A stretch of 64,000 nucleotides of DNA from Acinetobacter pittii (GCF_034067285.1 NZ_CP139286.1:2790001-2854000), one strand, 5' to 3'. Positions 10,262-20,124 are shown, counted from the first letter of the stretch. The notes: a model not told the origin generated them from the sequence alone. A program made the numbers and translations.

Positions 10262-10297
10262 AGATTTTATTTAACGACTCTATTTATTTTTTAATGT

Positions 10298-10326
10298 ATA
10301 GCCACCGTCTTTTTATCGGTGGCTAT
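10298..10326. terminator. shared hairpin between convergent genes
   Basis: Perfect 10-bp stem ATAGCCACCG / CGGTGGCTAT with a nine-base loop, between the convergent VOC and OsmC genes. The T-run after it is short on both strands, so termination efficiency is uncertain. Confidence 0.6.
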
Positions 10327-10336
10327 TTCATATTGA

Positions 10337-10810
10337 TTATTCGGCAAAGCTAAAAGTGGCTTCACATGTAATTGGGAAATTCACCGAATTGGCAATCATG
10401 CATTCGTGATGTGCTTCTTCATGTAATTTTGCTGCAAGTTCTTGATCGGCACCTTTTTCTAAAACAATTTCTGGTCTTAAATTAATTTGAGTAAAGTGAC
10501 CACGTTTGACTGGATCTGTATCTTCCATAAAGCCCAGTGCGTGATCGACATAACTCACAACGTGAATATGATTGACTGCACACAGGTGTAAATACCAAAG
10601 CTTATGACAAGCTGAAGCAGATGCGATCAATAAATCTTCTGGGTTCCATCTGGTCACATCACCTAAATAGGCAGGGTCTGATGAACCTTGAATTGTGGCT
10701 TTTTGCGGATGCTGAATACTAAAGTCTCGTTTATATGAACGATAAGATGAAGTGCCTGTACCTGTATTGCCTTCCCACTGTATTTTTACTTCGTATTCAT
10801 GAAGGGTCAT
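10337..10810 (-). CDS. OsmC family peroxiredoxin-like protein
   Basis: OsmC/Ohr-fold protein that, by family knowledge, reduces organic hydroperoxides through two cysteines. Both are present: SASACHKLWYLHLC in the first half and EAHHECMIANSV in the second. WNPEDLLIASASAC is the standard OsmC core motif. The start at 10810 gives 157 residues and has GAGA six bases upstream. A longer frame adds 13 residues without family similarity. The sequence resembles the YhfA-like or SACOL1771-like OsmC branch more than Ohr. Physiological substrate unknown. Confidence 0.87.
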   Translation of the reverse strand: MTLHEYEVKIQWEGNTGTGTSSYRSYKRDFSIQHPQKATIQGSSDPAYLGDVTRWNPEDLLIASASACHKLWYLHLCAVNHIHVVSYVDHALGFMEDTDPVKRGHFTQINLRPEIVLEKGADQELAAKLHEEAHHECMIANSVNFPITCEATFSFAE

Positions 10811-10919
10811 TTTATTCTCAAAGTTCACTGTTTGACTTGATAGTAACAAAGCAAAGTTTAAAGTGAAAAATTAATTTAAGTTTCAACTTAGGCTTAAATA
10901 ACGAGCACTTTAAAATGTC

Positions 10920-10947
10920 TTGATAAAATCTCCTGCCAATTTATGCT
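10920..10947 (+). promoter_or_regulatory. predicted sbcDC promoter
   Basis: TTGATA (10920-10925) and TATGCT (10942-10947) with a 16-base spacer lie just upstream of sbcD. A start near 10954 would give a leader of about 20 bases. Confidence 0.5.
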
Positions 10948-10973
10948 AACGTATCTGTGTTTATTTTGGCTTG

Positions 10974-12242
10974 ATGTCTGTTTCTATGTCCGTACATTTT
11001 TTACATACTTCTGACTGGCATTTGGGGCAGTTTTTTTATAATCACTCACGACACTATGAACACCAACAATTTTTAAGCTGGTTGCTCACTCAAATCCAAG
11101 AAAAACAACCGCATGCCCTGCTCATTGCTGGCGATATTTTTGATGTCATTAACCCAGGTTCTCAGGCACAAAAACAACTCTACCAATTTTTAGCAGATGC
11201 ACATCGCATCGCACCGCACATGCAAACGCTCATGATTGCGGGTAACCATGACTCAGGCTACCGTATTGAACAGGTCGAACCTCTTTTAGAAAAATACAAT
11301 GCAAAAACCGTGGGCGTAGTTCGCTGGAATGAAGATAAAACTTTAGATTTCGATCGACTACTTTTACCTATTTATAATCAAAATCAGGATATTGTGGCGT
11401 GGTGCCTTGCCCTACCTTTTTTACGCTCGGCCGAAATTACGGGCTTTAATGAACATACCACCAATAGCAAAAATGCTATTGCCTATTTGCACCAGCAACT
11501 CATTGCAGAAGCCAAACGTCGTAAAACGCCAGACCAAGCATTGATTTTGATGTCACATGCGCATATGCAAGGTGGAGAAACATCTGACTCTGAACGCCCA
11601 ATCATTATTGGTAACGAAGAGGCACTTTCAACAAATTTATTTGAAGATGCTGTCGACTATGTCGCTTTAGGGCACTTACATAAACCACAAAAAGTGGGTC
11701 AGCCGCACATTCGTTATAGTGGCTCGCCTATTCCACTGTCTTTTAGTGAAATTAACTATAAACACCAAGTGGTTGAGGTCAAAATTGACCCGACTCAAGA
11801 GGCAGACAGCCGTTTGCAGTTTGAAGCTGTAGAAATTCCGCGTTGCATACAATTGCACCGCATTCGTGGTGAGTTAAATGAAGTGCTACAACAACTTAAA
11901 GCCTTGCCTCATGGCGTGATTGAAAATATTGACCACCGTGAATATGTCGATATTGAATATTATAGCTTAACGCCGCCACAGCCTAATCTACGTCAGCAGT
12001 TTGAAGCGGCCCTACCACCTGACCGCTATCGTTTAGTACGTATTTCACGTCAATATGTGAATAAAGACTCGACCGACTCAAATACTACTCAGAAAATCGC
12101 ACTTGAACCACCAACACCAGAAAAACTCTTTCAAAATATCTGGGAAAAACAAGGTTACAACGCCGATGATGCAGTCTTAAAAGATTTTCTAAGCCTAGTA
12201 CAAGAAGCACAAAAACATCTTGAAAATGATGCAACCCCTTAA
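10974..12242 (+). CDS. sbcD: nuclease SbcCD subunit D (Mre11-like)
   Basis: Metal-dependent nuclease subunit that, with SbcC, cuts hairpins and trims DNA double-strand ends. The phosphoesterase metal-site motifs occur in order: TSDWHLGQ (N-terminus), AGDIFDV, IAGNHDSGY, SHAHMQGGE and ALGHLHKPQ. Length 422 is in the family range. Two ATGs are possible, 10974 and 10986. The second matches the usual SVxFLHTSDWHLG beginning and neither has a good ribosome binding site, so the start is uncertain by four codons. The stop is nine bases before sbcC, forming a two-gene operon. Confidence 0.93.
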   Translation: MSVSMSVHFLHTSDWHLGQFFYNHSRHYEHQQFLSWLLTQIQEKQPHALLIAGDIFDVINPGSQAQKQLYQFLADAHRIAPHMQTLMIAGNHDSGYRIEQVEPLLEKYNAKTVGVVRWNEDKTLDFDRLLLPIYNQNQDIVAWCLALPFLRSAEITGFNEHTTNSKNAIAYLHQQLIAEAKRRKTPDQALILMSHAHMQGGETSDSERPIIIGNEEALSTNLFEDAVDYVALGHLHKPQKVGQPHIRYSGSPIPLSFSEINYKHQVVEVKIDPTQEADSRLQFEAVEIPRCIQLHRIRGELNEVLQQLKALPHGVIENIDHREYVDIEYYSLTPPQPNLRQQFEAALPPDRYRLVRISRQYVNKDSTDSNTTQKIALEPPTPEKLFQNIWEKQGYNADDAVLKDFLSLVQEAQKHLENDATP

Positions 12243-12251
12243 GGATATGTC

Positions 12252-15200
12252 ATGAAAATTTTATCCATTCGAATAAAAAATCTGGCATCTCTTTCTGATG
12301 AACATTTTATTGATTTTGAAAGTGCGCCTCTTGCCCATGCAGGTCTCATTGCGATTGTAGGGAAAACTGGTGCTGGTAAGTCGACCATTTTAGATGCCAT
12401 GTGTCTGGCTTTGTTTAATCGGGTTCCTCGCCTTAAAGACAGCGATGGTAAATTAAAAGATGTCGATGGTTCTGAGTTACTGACCAATTCACCACTCACT
12501 GTCTTACGCCGTGGTACAGGACATGGTTTCGCTGAACTTTGCTTTGTCGCACAAGACCAAAAACGCTATTTGGCACGTTGGGAAATTAAACGTGCACGTG
12601 AAAACCCAAATGGCAAATTACAAAGTGTGCAGCGCCATTTAAAATGCCTGACCGACGGTGTCGTACTTGCCGACAAAGCCAAAGCGGTTGATGAAAAAGT
12701 TAAACAAATTACCCAGCTTTCTTTTGAACAGTTTACTCGTGCCGTGTTACTTGCCCAGTCAGAAGTAACTGCATTTTTAAAAGCACGAGACAGCGAACGC
12801 GGTGAGTTACTTGAGTACCTGACCAACTCCAGCATTTTCGCCAAAATCGGTGAATTGGCCTTTCGTAAAACTGCCGATATTGCAAAGCAGCGTAAACAGC
12901 TTGAAGAGTTCTTAGGCCATATTGAAATTTTGTCTGATGAAGAAATTGCGGCATTTACCGAACATTATCAGCAGGCCGAACAAAACCATCAAAAGTTGGA
13001 ACAACATAAAAATGTCTTAGACAAACAGCAACAATGGTTTGAACGCAAAGCGAAACTTGAGCAAGAAGTTCAAGCTAAACAGCAACAGTTTCAAACCCAG
13101 CAAAATCACCATCAACAATTGGCTGGTGAACGTGAGCAATTAAAACGACTCGAAATTTTCTCTGAAATACGCCCACAAGTTTTTCAGCAAGCCCAAAATT
13201 TACAAACCCTACAACAACTTGAGCCTCAAATTCAGCAAGCTCAAAGCAAGTTTAATGAGTTGTTGCAAGTGTTCGAAACGGGTCAAAAACAATATCAACT
13301 TGCAGAACAACAGCTCAAACAGACACTCGATTTTGAGCAGCAGCATCAACAAGCTTTAAATCAAGTTCGACAGTCCATTCAAGAACGTGCCTTTATCGCC
13401 GATGAATATAAAAAGTGCAAAGAAAAGAAAAATGTATTTGAGCAAAAACTCGGTCCATTGCAACAACAGCAAAACATTGTGCAGCAGCATATTACACAGC
13501 TTCAACAAGACCAAGTTCATCTACAACAGCAGCTTACCCATACTCAGCAATACGCTGTATTAGACAAAGGCCTCTCAGCACATCTACATCAGCTCGGGCA
13601 ATTTATTCAAAACTATGAAGCAATTGAACAACAGCTTGGCAATCCTACCCTTGCTCGCCAAAAATTATCGGAAGCTAAAAGTGAACTCGAACAACTGACA
13701 GCTTCACTCGGCACAGTTGAACAAATTGAGTTAAAGCTTGAACAGCAACGTAAAGACAAAGAACAAAAGCTTGCTCAAATCACTCAGCTAGATCTGACTC
13801 AACAGAAAGTTAAAATTTATCATGAGTTATATGCTGAGCTTCAGCAATTCACTGAAAAACAAACTCAAGTATCAGCCCAAGAACAGCAACTTAAAACCGT
13901 TTGCCAGTTAGCTGAACAAGAATACCAAACAGCAAAAACTGAGCGTGAAAAGTTACAGCACATCCTGCAACAGCAACGTTTATTACATACTGAAAATATT
14001 GAACAATTACGAGCCAATCTTAAAGACGGCGATGCGTGTTTAGTATGCGGAAGTACACATCACCCCTATCGTGTTGACAACAGTGCAGTCTCTAAAGCTT
14101 TATTCGATTTGCAGCAACAACAAGAGCAGCAAGCTGTTGCACTAGAGCAAACTAAGTTTAATGCATGGCAAACCCAGCAACATGCACTTACCCAGTGCCG
14201 TGCTGAGCTTGAGCAAGTTCACAAATATCTAGCTCAACTTCAAACAAAACAATCAAGCTTGCAGCAAGAGCTTGAGCAAACGTTTAAGCTCAATCAATTA
14301 CATATTGAGCTTAATCAAGCTCCTGAGCAGATCTTGCAAACGCTGAACGAACTCAGACAAGCCGCGCAAACTGCTATAAGTTCATTTGACTCAGAAAACT
14401 TGCGTTTAGTCCAAGCGATTAAACAACATAGTCAACTCGTTCAGTCTATTCAGCGTAATGAAAGCTTGCTTAATACTGCACAGCAATGGCAACAACAGGT
14501 TCAACATATTGTTGAGTGCTTATCTGAAACAGAACAGCAAGCGTGGCAGCAATCGAGTAGCCAAACAGCTAAGCAAACTTGGACTATTCTTGATGCACGC
14601 GCTAAGCAGCTTGAGCAACAAGAACAGCTTGCACAACGTTTTGAACAGCAGCAACAAGACCTTAAAATGTTGACTGCTAACCTTGAACAAATAGCGAAGC
14701 AAATTGATGAGATTGACCAAAATCTCCAAGAAATTACGCTCAAAGGCCAACAAAATAATGAAAAAGCGGTGTCGCTCATTCAGCAAATGACGGGCCGTGC
14801 CGATATTAAACCGCACGAATGGCTAATTGAGCATGACGCTAAACGTCAGCAACAACAGACGGCGTATCATGAGGCTAAACAGCGTTTTGAACAAACCAGA
14901 CAGCACTTTGAGCAGCAAAAACAGGCGCTCGATCAGCTTAAGCATCAACATCAACACACTGCGGGGCATCAGCAGCAGATTGATGAACAAATTCAAAACT
15001 GGTTAAAAACCCATACTGATTTTGAGCCACATGATCTTACGGCGCTCATACAGATCAATTCAGCCCAAGAGCAAGACATTCGTAACCGACTTAATCATGC
15101 CGAGCGTTTATTAAGTGAAGCCTCGTCTGCACTTAAAACCATGCAAGAGCAATTGAGTGAGCACTTACAAACTCAGCCAGATATTGAATATGAAAAGCTT

Positions 15201-15848
15201 GTTAACCTTATTCAAGACAATATTGCAGAGCTTAAAGCACAACTTGAAGTACGTGATCGGCTTAAACTTAAGCTCGAAGTACATCAACAAAACCTTGCGA
15301 AGCAGCAACAATATGCCGAGCAAATTCAGAATATTCAGCAAGAAGAACATCGCTGGAGCAAAATTTCAGGTTTGATTGGCGATGCTAAAGGTAAAGAGTT
15401 CCGCGACTACGCCCAGCAATATCATTTAGATATTTTAGTAGAACATGCAAACCAGCAACTGGCGATGCTGTCTCAGCGTTATACGCTAAAACGTCTTGAT
15501 CAGTCCTTAAGCCTTGCCATTATTGACCACGATATGGATGGAGAAACTCGCTCTGTTGCCTCTTTGTCTGGCGGTGAGTCATTCTTAACTGCCCTTGCTT
15601 TGTCTTTAGCGATTGCCAATATGGCTTCGGGTTCAATGAAAATTGAATCGCTATTTATTGATGAAGGCTTTGGTACTTTGGATGCTTCTTCTTTGCATAT
15701 GGTCATGAATGCTTTAGATCAACTGCAAAATCAGGGACGTCAGGTCATTCTCATCTCACACATTCAAGAAATGCATGAGCGTATTCCTGTACAAATTCAG
15801 GTAAAACCACTCGGTGCAGGTGCAAGTACGATTGAAGTGGTAGGTTAA
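12252..15848 (+). CDS. sbcC: nuclease SbcCD subunit C (Rad50-like SMC ATPase)
   Basis: ATPase arm of the SbcCD nuclease. The 1198-residue protein has the expected layout. Walker A GKTGAGKST is near residue 37. Two very long coiled coils, extraordinarily rich in Gln and Glu, flank a zinc hook CLVCGSTHHPY (C596, C599). The ABC signature SLSGGESF is near residue 1104 and Walker B LFIDEGFG near 1134. The zinc hook joins two heads so the complex can bridge DNA. The glutamine-rich coiled coil is composed of CAA/CAG codons and gives local repeats that are coding, not a separate element. Followed by a terminator. Confidence 0.95.
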   Translation: MKILSIRIKNLASLSDEHFIDFESAPLAHAGLIAIVGKTGAGKSTILDAMCLALFNRVPRLKDSDGKLKDVDGSELLTNSPLTVLRRGTGHGFAELCFVAQDQKRYLARWEIKRARENPNGKLQSVQRHLKCLTDGVVLADKAKAVDEKVKQITQLSFEQFTRAVLLAQSEVTAFLKARDSERGELLEYLTNSSIFAKIGELAFRKTADIAKQRKQLEEFLGHIEILSDEEIAAFTEHYQQAEQNHQKLEQHKNVLDKQQQWFERKAKLEQEVQAKQQQFQTQQNHHQQLAGEREQLKRLEIFSEIRPQVFQQAQNLQTLQQLEPQIQQAQSKFNELLQVFETGQKQYQLAEQQLKQTLDFEQQHQQALNQVRQSIQERAFIADEYKKCKEKKNVFEQKLGPLQQQQNIVQQHITQLQQDQVHLQQQLTHTQQYAVLDKGLSAHLHQLGQFIQNYEAIEQQLGNPTLARQKLSEAKSELEQLTASLGTVEQIELKLEQQRKDKEQKLAQITQLDLTQQKVKIYHELYAELQQFTEKQTQVSAQEQQLKTVCQLAEQEYQTAKTEREKLQHILQQQRLLHTENIEQLRANLKDGDACLVCGSTHHPYRVDNSAVSKALFDLQQQQEQQAVALEQTKFNAWQTQQHALTQCRAELEQVHKYLAQLQTKQSSLQQELEQTFKLNQLHIELNQAPEQILQTLNELRQAAQTAISSFDSENLRLVQAIKQHSQLVQSIQRNESLLNTAQQWQQQVQHIVECLSETEQQAWQQSSSQTAKQTWTILDARAKQLEQQEQLAQRFEQQQQDLKMLTANLEQIAKQIDEIDQNLQEITLKGQQNNEKAVSLIQQMTGRADIKPHEWLIEHDAKRQQQQTAYHEAKQRFEQTRQHFEQQKQALDQLKHQHQHTAGHQQQIDEQIQNWLKTHTDFEPHDLTALIQINSAQEQDIRNRLNHAERLLSEASSALKTMQEQLSEHLQTQPDIEYEKLVNLIQDNIAELKAQLEVRDRLKLKLEVHQQNLAKQQQYAEQIQNIQQEEHRWSKISGLIGDAKGKEFRDYAQQYHLDILVEHANQQLAMLSQRYTLKRLDQSLSLAIIDHDMDGETRSVASLSGGESFLTALALSLAIANMASGSMKIESLFIDEGFGTLDASSLHMVMNALDQLQNQGRQVILISHIQEMHERIPVQIQVKPLGAGASTIEVVG

Positions 15849-15852
15849 AACT

Positions 15853-15883
15853 AAAAAGCCCCGACATCCTATCGGGGCTTTTT
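15853..15883 (+). terminator. terminator of sbcDC
   Basis: A 12-bp stem AAAAAGCCCCGA / TCGGGGCTTTTT with a seven-base loop and T tail lies four bases after the sbcC stop codon. It could also act on the minus strand for transcripts reading out of yggS. Confidence 0.85.
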
Positions 15884-16048
15884 TAGATTCTGCGTTGGTA
15901 TAACTCCTGTCGTACCTGTATGCATCCATTCATCACTGTTTATTGTTATTCTTAGAAACATCCTGTTTCCTGATGAGTTCATAGTACGAAAAAAGCGTTG
16001 TCTGCCATAGCCGCAAAAGGCCGCAATTTCTGTAAGATAAAGCTTACA

Positions 16049-16741
16049 TCACCCTTTCTGCGAATAGTCTCTAGCACCAAACAATGCTGTTCCTATACGA
16101 ACCATCGTTGAACCAGCAGCAATTGCAGCTTCTAAATCACTCGACATTCCCATGCTTAAAGTATCCCAATCTTTTGGGTGGGCATGCTTTTCTTTCACCG
16201 CATCAAACAAGGCTTTAGCATCTGCAAAAGCGGCAGTATTGTCAGGGGCTGGAATGACCATTAAACCGCGTAATTTGATTTTTGGTAATTGACTGATTTG
16301 GGCAACCAGCTCGGCAACTTCATCTGGTGCACAACCATCTTTACTGTCTTGCCCATCAATATTCACTTGCAAACAAATATTCAGAGCAGATTGATCATCG
16401 CCACGTTGGTTAGATAGCCGCTCAGCAATAATTAAACGATCTACACCATGTACCCAATCAAATTTCTCGGCCAAATGTTTAGTCTTATTACGTTGAACAT
16501 GACCAATAAAATGCCATTCAATGTCTAAGTCTTGTAAAGCTTCAATTTTTTCTAAAGCTTCTTGCAAATAGTTTTCGCCAAATGCTCTTTGCCCTGCTGC
16601 ATACATTTCACGCAAACTTTCACTTGGATGTGTTTTTGATACGGCTAAAAGTTGCACGGTTTCAGGCGCACGTTGAGCATTCTCACAAGCAGTTTGGATT
16701 TGCTGTAATACGTGCTGCCGCGCATCTTGCGGGTAATTCAT
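16049..16741 (-). CDS. yggS: pyridoxal-phosphate homeostasis protein YggS
   Basis: PLP-binding protein of the alanine-racemase-like TIM-barrel family (YggS/PROSC) that buffers free vitamin B6 and affects amino-acid pools. The PLP lysine is K36 in LLAVSKTHP, as in E. coli. GENYLQEALEK, WHFIGHVQRNK, INIDGQ-type NIDGQDSKDG and LSMGMSSDLEAAI follow in the family order. I start at 16741, giving 230 residues. A frame seven codons longer exists. It faces away from pilT, a neighbourhood seen in many gammaproteobacteria where yggS lies beside pilT. Confidence 0.92.
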   Translation of the reverse strand: MNYPQDARQHVLQQIQTACENAQRAPETVQLLAVSKTHPSESLREMYAAGQRAFGENYLQEALEKIEALQDLDIEWHFIGHVQRNKTKHLAEKFDWVHGVDRLIIAERLSNQRGDDQSALNICLQVNIDGQDSKDGCAPDEVAELVAQISQLPKIKLRGLMVIPAPDNTAAFADAKALFDAVKEKHAHPKDWDTLSMGMSSDLEAAIAAGSTMVRIGTALFGARDYSQKG

Positions 16742-16867
16742 TGACAAGGTTCTCATTTTCAAAAAACTTTTTTGCTTTTCACCTAAAGCGAGGTGTTGGT
16801 AAGCCTCGGTGAAAGCCGTATATTATTCTACAAAATAATGACATATTTTGATTTACTTGGGGAAATT

Positions 16868-17905
16868 ATGGATATTACAGAGCTACTCGCCTTCTCTGTG
16901 AAAAATGGCGCGTCCGATTTACACTTGTCTGCTGGCATGCCACCAATGATTCGCGTTGATGGTGAGGTTCGTCGCATTAACTTACCAGCTCTAGATCATA
17001 AAGATGTTCACCGTCTGGTCTATGACATCATGAATGATAAACAGCGTCGTGACTACGAAGAAAAACTTGAAACCGACTTTTCTTTTGAAGTGCCTAATGT
17101 TGCGCGTTTCCGTGTTAACGCATTTAATCAAAACCGTGGTGCTGGTGCAGTGTTTCGTACCATTCCTTCCAAAGTACTTACCATGGAAGATTTAGGCTTA
17201 GGTCAAATCTTTAAAGATATTTGTGACTATCCACGCGGCATTGTACTGGTTACAGGCCCAACAGGTTCAGGTAAATCCACCACACTTGCAGCGATGATGG
17301 ACTACATTAATGAAAACCGTTATGACCACATTTTAACGGTTGAAGACCCTATCGAATTTGTACACCAGTCTAAGAAATGTCTCATCAACCAACGTGAAGT
17401 GCATCGTGATACACACGGCTTTAATGAAGCGCTACGTTCAGCACTGCGTGAAGACCCAGATATTATTTTGGTCGGTGAGATGCGTGACCTTGAGACTATT
17501 CGTTTAGCGCTTACTGCTGCCGAAACAGGCCATTTGGTGTTTGGTACGCTCCATACCACTTCTGCTGCGAAAACCATTGACCGTGTGATTGATGTATTCC
17601 CAGCCGAAGAAAAAGACATGGTTCGTGCCATGTTATCAGAATCTTTACAGGCTGTTATTTCACAAACTCTGCTTAAAAAGAATGGCGGCGGTCGTGTGGC
17701 AGCCCATGAAATCATGATTGGTATTCCTGCCATTCGTAACTTAATTCGTGAAAATAAAGTCGCGCAAATGTACTCAGCTATTCAGACTGGTGCGAATCAT
17801 GGCATGACCACCCTCGACCAAAGCTTAAAAGGTTTAGTCGCTCGCGGTGTAATCAGCCCACAAACGGCTCGTACTGCTGCTAAACAGCCTGAATCATTCC
17901 TATAA
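16868..17905 (+). CDS. pilT: type IV pilus retraction ATPase PilT
   Basis: Hexameric ATPase at the cytoplasmic base of the type IV pilus that powers retraction and thus twitching and DNA uptake. The ATG at 16868 has GGGGA six bases upstream and gives 345 residues, the standard size; an upstream in-frame start is not supported. Visible motifs are SVKNGASDLHLSAG (N-terminal domain), Walker A GPTGSGKSTT, the Asp-box region TVEDPIEFVH, Walker B DIILVGEMRD, the His box HLVFGTLHTTSA and the C-terminal AIRNLIRE retraction motif. pilU follows after 19 bases. Confidence 0.96.
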   Translation: MDITELLAFSVKNGASDLHLSAGMPPMIRVDGEVRRINLPALDHKDVHRLVYDIMNDKQRRDYEEKLETDFSFEVPNVARFRVNAFNQNRGAGAVFRTIPSKVLTMEDLGLGQIFKDICDYPRGIVLVTGPTGSGKSTTLAAMMDYINENRYDHILTVEDPIEFVHQSKKCLINQREVHRDTHGFNEALRSALREDPDIILVGEMRDLETIRLALTAAETGHLVFGTLHTTSAAKTIDRVIDVFPAEEKDMVRAMLSESLQAVISQTLLKKNGGGRVAAHEIMIGIPAIRNLIRENKVAQMYSAIQTGANHGMTTLDQSLKGLVARGVISPQTARTAAKQPESFL

Positions 17906-17924
17906 AAATAACTAGAGAATAAAT

Positions 17925-19043
17925 ATGGATTTTAATGACCTGCTCAACCTGATGGTTGAAAAAAAATCATCCGACCTCTTTATTACAGATGGCGTTGCAC
18001 CATCGATGAAGATTAACGGGCAAATTGTTCCCATTTCAAAAAATAGTCTTTCAGGTGAAATTATTGGTCAACTATTACATTCCATCATGAGTGAAAAACA
18101 GCGCGAAGAATTTGCAGACACTCGTGAATGTAACTTTGCCATTATGAACCGTGATAAAACTGCCCGCTTTCGTGTGAGTGCTTTTCAGCAACGTGACATG
18201 CCGGGTATGGTACTCCGTCGAATTGAAACTAAAATTCCTTCAATTGATGACTTGCAGTTACCGCCTGTACTTAAAGATTTATCAATGACCAAACGCGGTA
18301 TCATTATTTTTGTAGGTGCAACAGGTACAGGTAAATCAACCTCGCTGGCTTCAATGATTAGCTATCGTAACCATAACTCTAAAGGTCACATCATTACCAT
18401 TGAAGACCCTATCGAGTTTATTCATGAACACGCTGGCTGCATCATTACCCAACGCGAAGTCGGGATCGATACTGATTCATTTGAAGTAGCTTTAAAGAAT
18501 ACTTTGCGACAAGCACCCGATGTAATCTTGATTGGTGAGATTCGTACGCGTGAAGTGATGGACTATGCAATTGGCTTCGCCGAAACGGGTCATTTGGTCT
18601 TAGCCACAATGCATGCCAACAACGCCAACCAAGCACTTGATCGTATTATTCACTTCTTTGAAAGTGACCGCCATAGCCAGCTTTACATGGACTTATCGCT
18701 CAACTTAAAGGCCATGATTGCACAGCAACTTATTCCAACGCCAGATGGTAATTCACGCCGTGCCGCAATTGAGATTCTAATTAACTCACCATTAATTTCA
18801 GACTATATTCGTAAAGGCGAAATTCATGAAATTAAAGATTTAATGAAACGCTCACGTGAACTTGGTATGCAAACCTTTGATCAAGCACTCTTTGATCTTT
18901 ATAAGTCAGGCCAAATTACCTATAAAGATGCATTAAAACATGCTGACTCACCAAACGATTTACGTTTAACAATTAAGCTTGCCGAAGAAGGTCCTGATCA
19001 AATTGCAGGCACAAATCAGCATTTAACCTTCGACAAACAGTAA
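17925..19043 (+). CDS. pilU: PilT-dependent retraction ATPase PilU
   Basis: Paralogue of PilT that assists pilus retraction under load. It has 372 residues with Walker A GATGTGKSTS, DPIEFIHEHAG, Walker B DVILIGEIRTRE and the His box HLVLATMHANNA. The N-terminus KKSSDLFITDGVAPS matches the PilU form of the N-terminal domain, and the C-terminus is longer than in PilT, as usual. Its own ribosome binding site (AGAG) and the 19-base gap to pilT indicate an operon. A symmetric terminator separates it from convergent fur. Confidence 0.95.
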   Translation: MDFNDLLNLMVEKKSSDLFITDGVAPSMKINGQIVPISKNSLSGEIIGQLLHSIMSEKQREEFADTRECNFAIMNRDKTARFRVSAFQQRDMPGMVLRRIETKIPSIDDLQLPPVLKDLSMTKRGIIIFVGATGTGKSTSLASMISYRNHNSKGHIITIEDPIEFIHEHAGCIITQREVGIDTDSFEVALKNTLRQAPDVILIGEIRTREVMDYAIGFAETGHLVLATMHANNANQALDRIIHFFESDRHSQLYMDLSLNLKAMIAQQLIPTPDGNSRRAAIEILINSPLISDYIRKGEIHEIKDLMKRSRELGMQTFDQALFDLYKSGQITYKDALKHADSPNDLRLTIKLAEEGPDQIAGTNQHLTFDKQ

Positions 19044-19052
19044 TTTCTTCAT

Positions 19053-19088
19053 AAAAAAAGGAAGGTTAAACGTAACCTTCCTTTTTTA
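19053..19088. terminator. bidirectional terminator between pilU and fur
   Basis: A stem of about 16 bp, AAAAAAAGGAAGGTTA with its complement and an AACG loop, flanked by A and T runs. It can serve both convergent genes. Confidence 0.88.
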
Positions 19089-19112
19089 TTTGTTTTCTTT
19101 GTGTGAAAACGA

Positions 19113-19550
19113 TTATTTCTTACGCAGTACTTCCTGACACTCAGGTTCGTTACAGTAACCGTAGAGGTTTAATGAGTGACCCGTTAAAGTAAACCCATGT
19201 TGCTCTGCTACAGCATGCTGTTCCTTCTCGATAATATCATTAGTAAATTCAATAACTTTGTTGCAATTATGGCAAACCAAATGATCGTGATGATCTTCTT
19301 GCATAATTTCGAAAACAGAATGATTATTTTCGAAATGATGGCGCTGAATGATACCTGCAGCTTCAAATTGTGTTAACACACGGTAAACTGTCGCAAGACC
19401 GACATCTTCCCCTTGTTCTAACAAAGTCTTGTAAATATCTTCAGCGCTAAGATGATGTTGTTTTGAATTTTCTAATAATTCCAAAATCTTAATTCGTGGA
19501 AGGGTAACTTTAAGTCCAGCTTTGCGCAAATCTTGATTGGAAATAGGCAT
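19113..19550 (-). CDS. fur: ferric uptake regulator Fur
   Basis: Iron-responsive repressor. Starting at the ATG at 19550 gives 145 residues, with MPISNQDLRKAGLKVTLPR as the usual beginning and GAGA upstream; nine extra in-frame residues upstream are unlikely. The winged helix contains LEQGEDVGLATVYRVLTQF. The metal and dimerisation part has HHFENNHSVFE, HHDHLVCHNCNKVIEF and a second cysteine pair CNEPEC near the C-terminus. It lies back to back with bamE, the common gammaproteobacterial arrangement. I could not make out a convincing Fur box in the 111-base gap. Confidence 0.95.
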   Translation of the reverse strand: MPISNQDLRKAGLKVTLPRIKILELLENSKQHHLSAEDIYKTLLEQGEDVGLATVYRVLTQFEAAGIIQRHHFENNHSVFEIMQEDHHDHLVCHNCNKVIEFTNDIIEKEQHAVAEQHGFTLTGHSLNLYGYCNEPECQEVLRKK

Positions 19551-19661
19551 GAAAAAAGGTCTCTCAACAAATCTCAAGTTGGAATAGGCAATAGAATTTA
19601 GATGAAGTATGATCTATCCTTTGATCAAATGCATCATAATTTATTGGGATAGTGTAGCAAA

Positions 19662-20060
19662 ATGCAAAAACTCGTGCTGACGTTATTAGTCACTTCACTC
19701 CTTGCCGGTTGTTCAATCTTTGGTGTATATAAGGTTGATATTCCTCAAGGGACTCCATTGACCAAAGCTCAGGCCTCTCAAGTACAAGTCGGCATGAATT
19801 TCCAGCAAGTGCGTTTTTTGCTTGGTAGTCCAACTGTGACTGATCCCCTCAATCCTCTACGTTGGGACTACATTTACAACTATATCCCGGGAACTTATGC
19901 GAAAAAAGCAAAAATCCCCGCAGCACATGGTCAGCATTTAAAAATTTACTTTGATGGAACTGGCACAGTAACTAAAATTGAAGGTTTAGAAACTATTCCA
20001 GAATCGCAACCAGGTTTACCTGCTTCTAAAGAAGCGATTTTAACTGCACCACCACTATAA
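19662..20060 (+). CDS. bamE: outer-membrane assembly lipoprotein BamE (SmpA/OmlA)
   Basis: Accessory lipoprotein of the BAM complex that inserts beta-barrel proteins into the outer membrane. The signal peptide ends in the lipobox LLAGC with lipidated C17. The SmpA/OmlA signature follows: VQVGMNFQQVRFLLGSP, then DPLNPLRWDYIYNY and LKIYFDGTGTVTKIEG. It has 132 residues; the Pro-rich tail after residue 110 is variable in the family. Divergent from fur and followed by a terminator. Confidence 0.94.
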   Translation: MQKLVLTLLVTSLLAGCSIFGVYKVDIPQGTPLTKAQASQVQVGMNFQQVRFLLGSPTVTDPLNPLRWDYIYNYIPGTYAKKAKIPAAHGQHLKIYFDGTGTVTKIEGLETIPESQPGLPASKEAILTAPPL

Positions 20061-20080
20061 TCGTTTTTTCTAATAAAAAT

Positions 20081-20112
20081 AAACCCCTCAAGTGAAATAC
20101 TTTGAGGGGTTT
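20081..20112. terminator. bidirectional terminator between bamE and rnfH
   Basis: An 11-bp stem AAACCCCTCAA / TTGAGGGGTTT with a 10-base loop sits between two convergent genes, with T-rich sequence on the plus side. Confidence 0.82.
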
Positions 20113-20124
20113 TGTTTATGGGGC

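Noticed and set aside
13000..15200. Repetitive CAA/CAG-rich tracts that look like a repeat region
   Set aside because: They encode the glutamine-rich coiled coils of SbcC and stay in frame, so they are a coding feature, not a separate repeat element.
19551..19661. Possible Fur box between fur and bamE
   Set aside because: The AT-rich sequence has only scattered matches to the GATAATGATAATCATTATC pattern, fewer than needed to call it.
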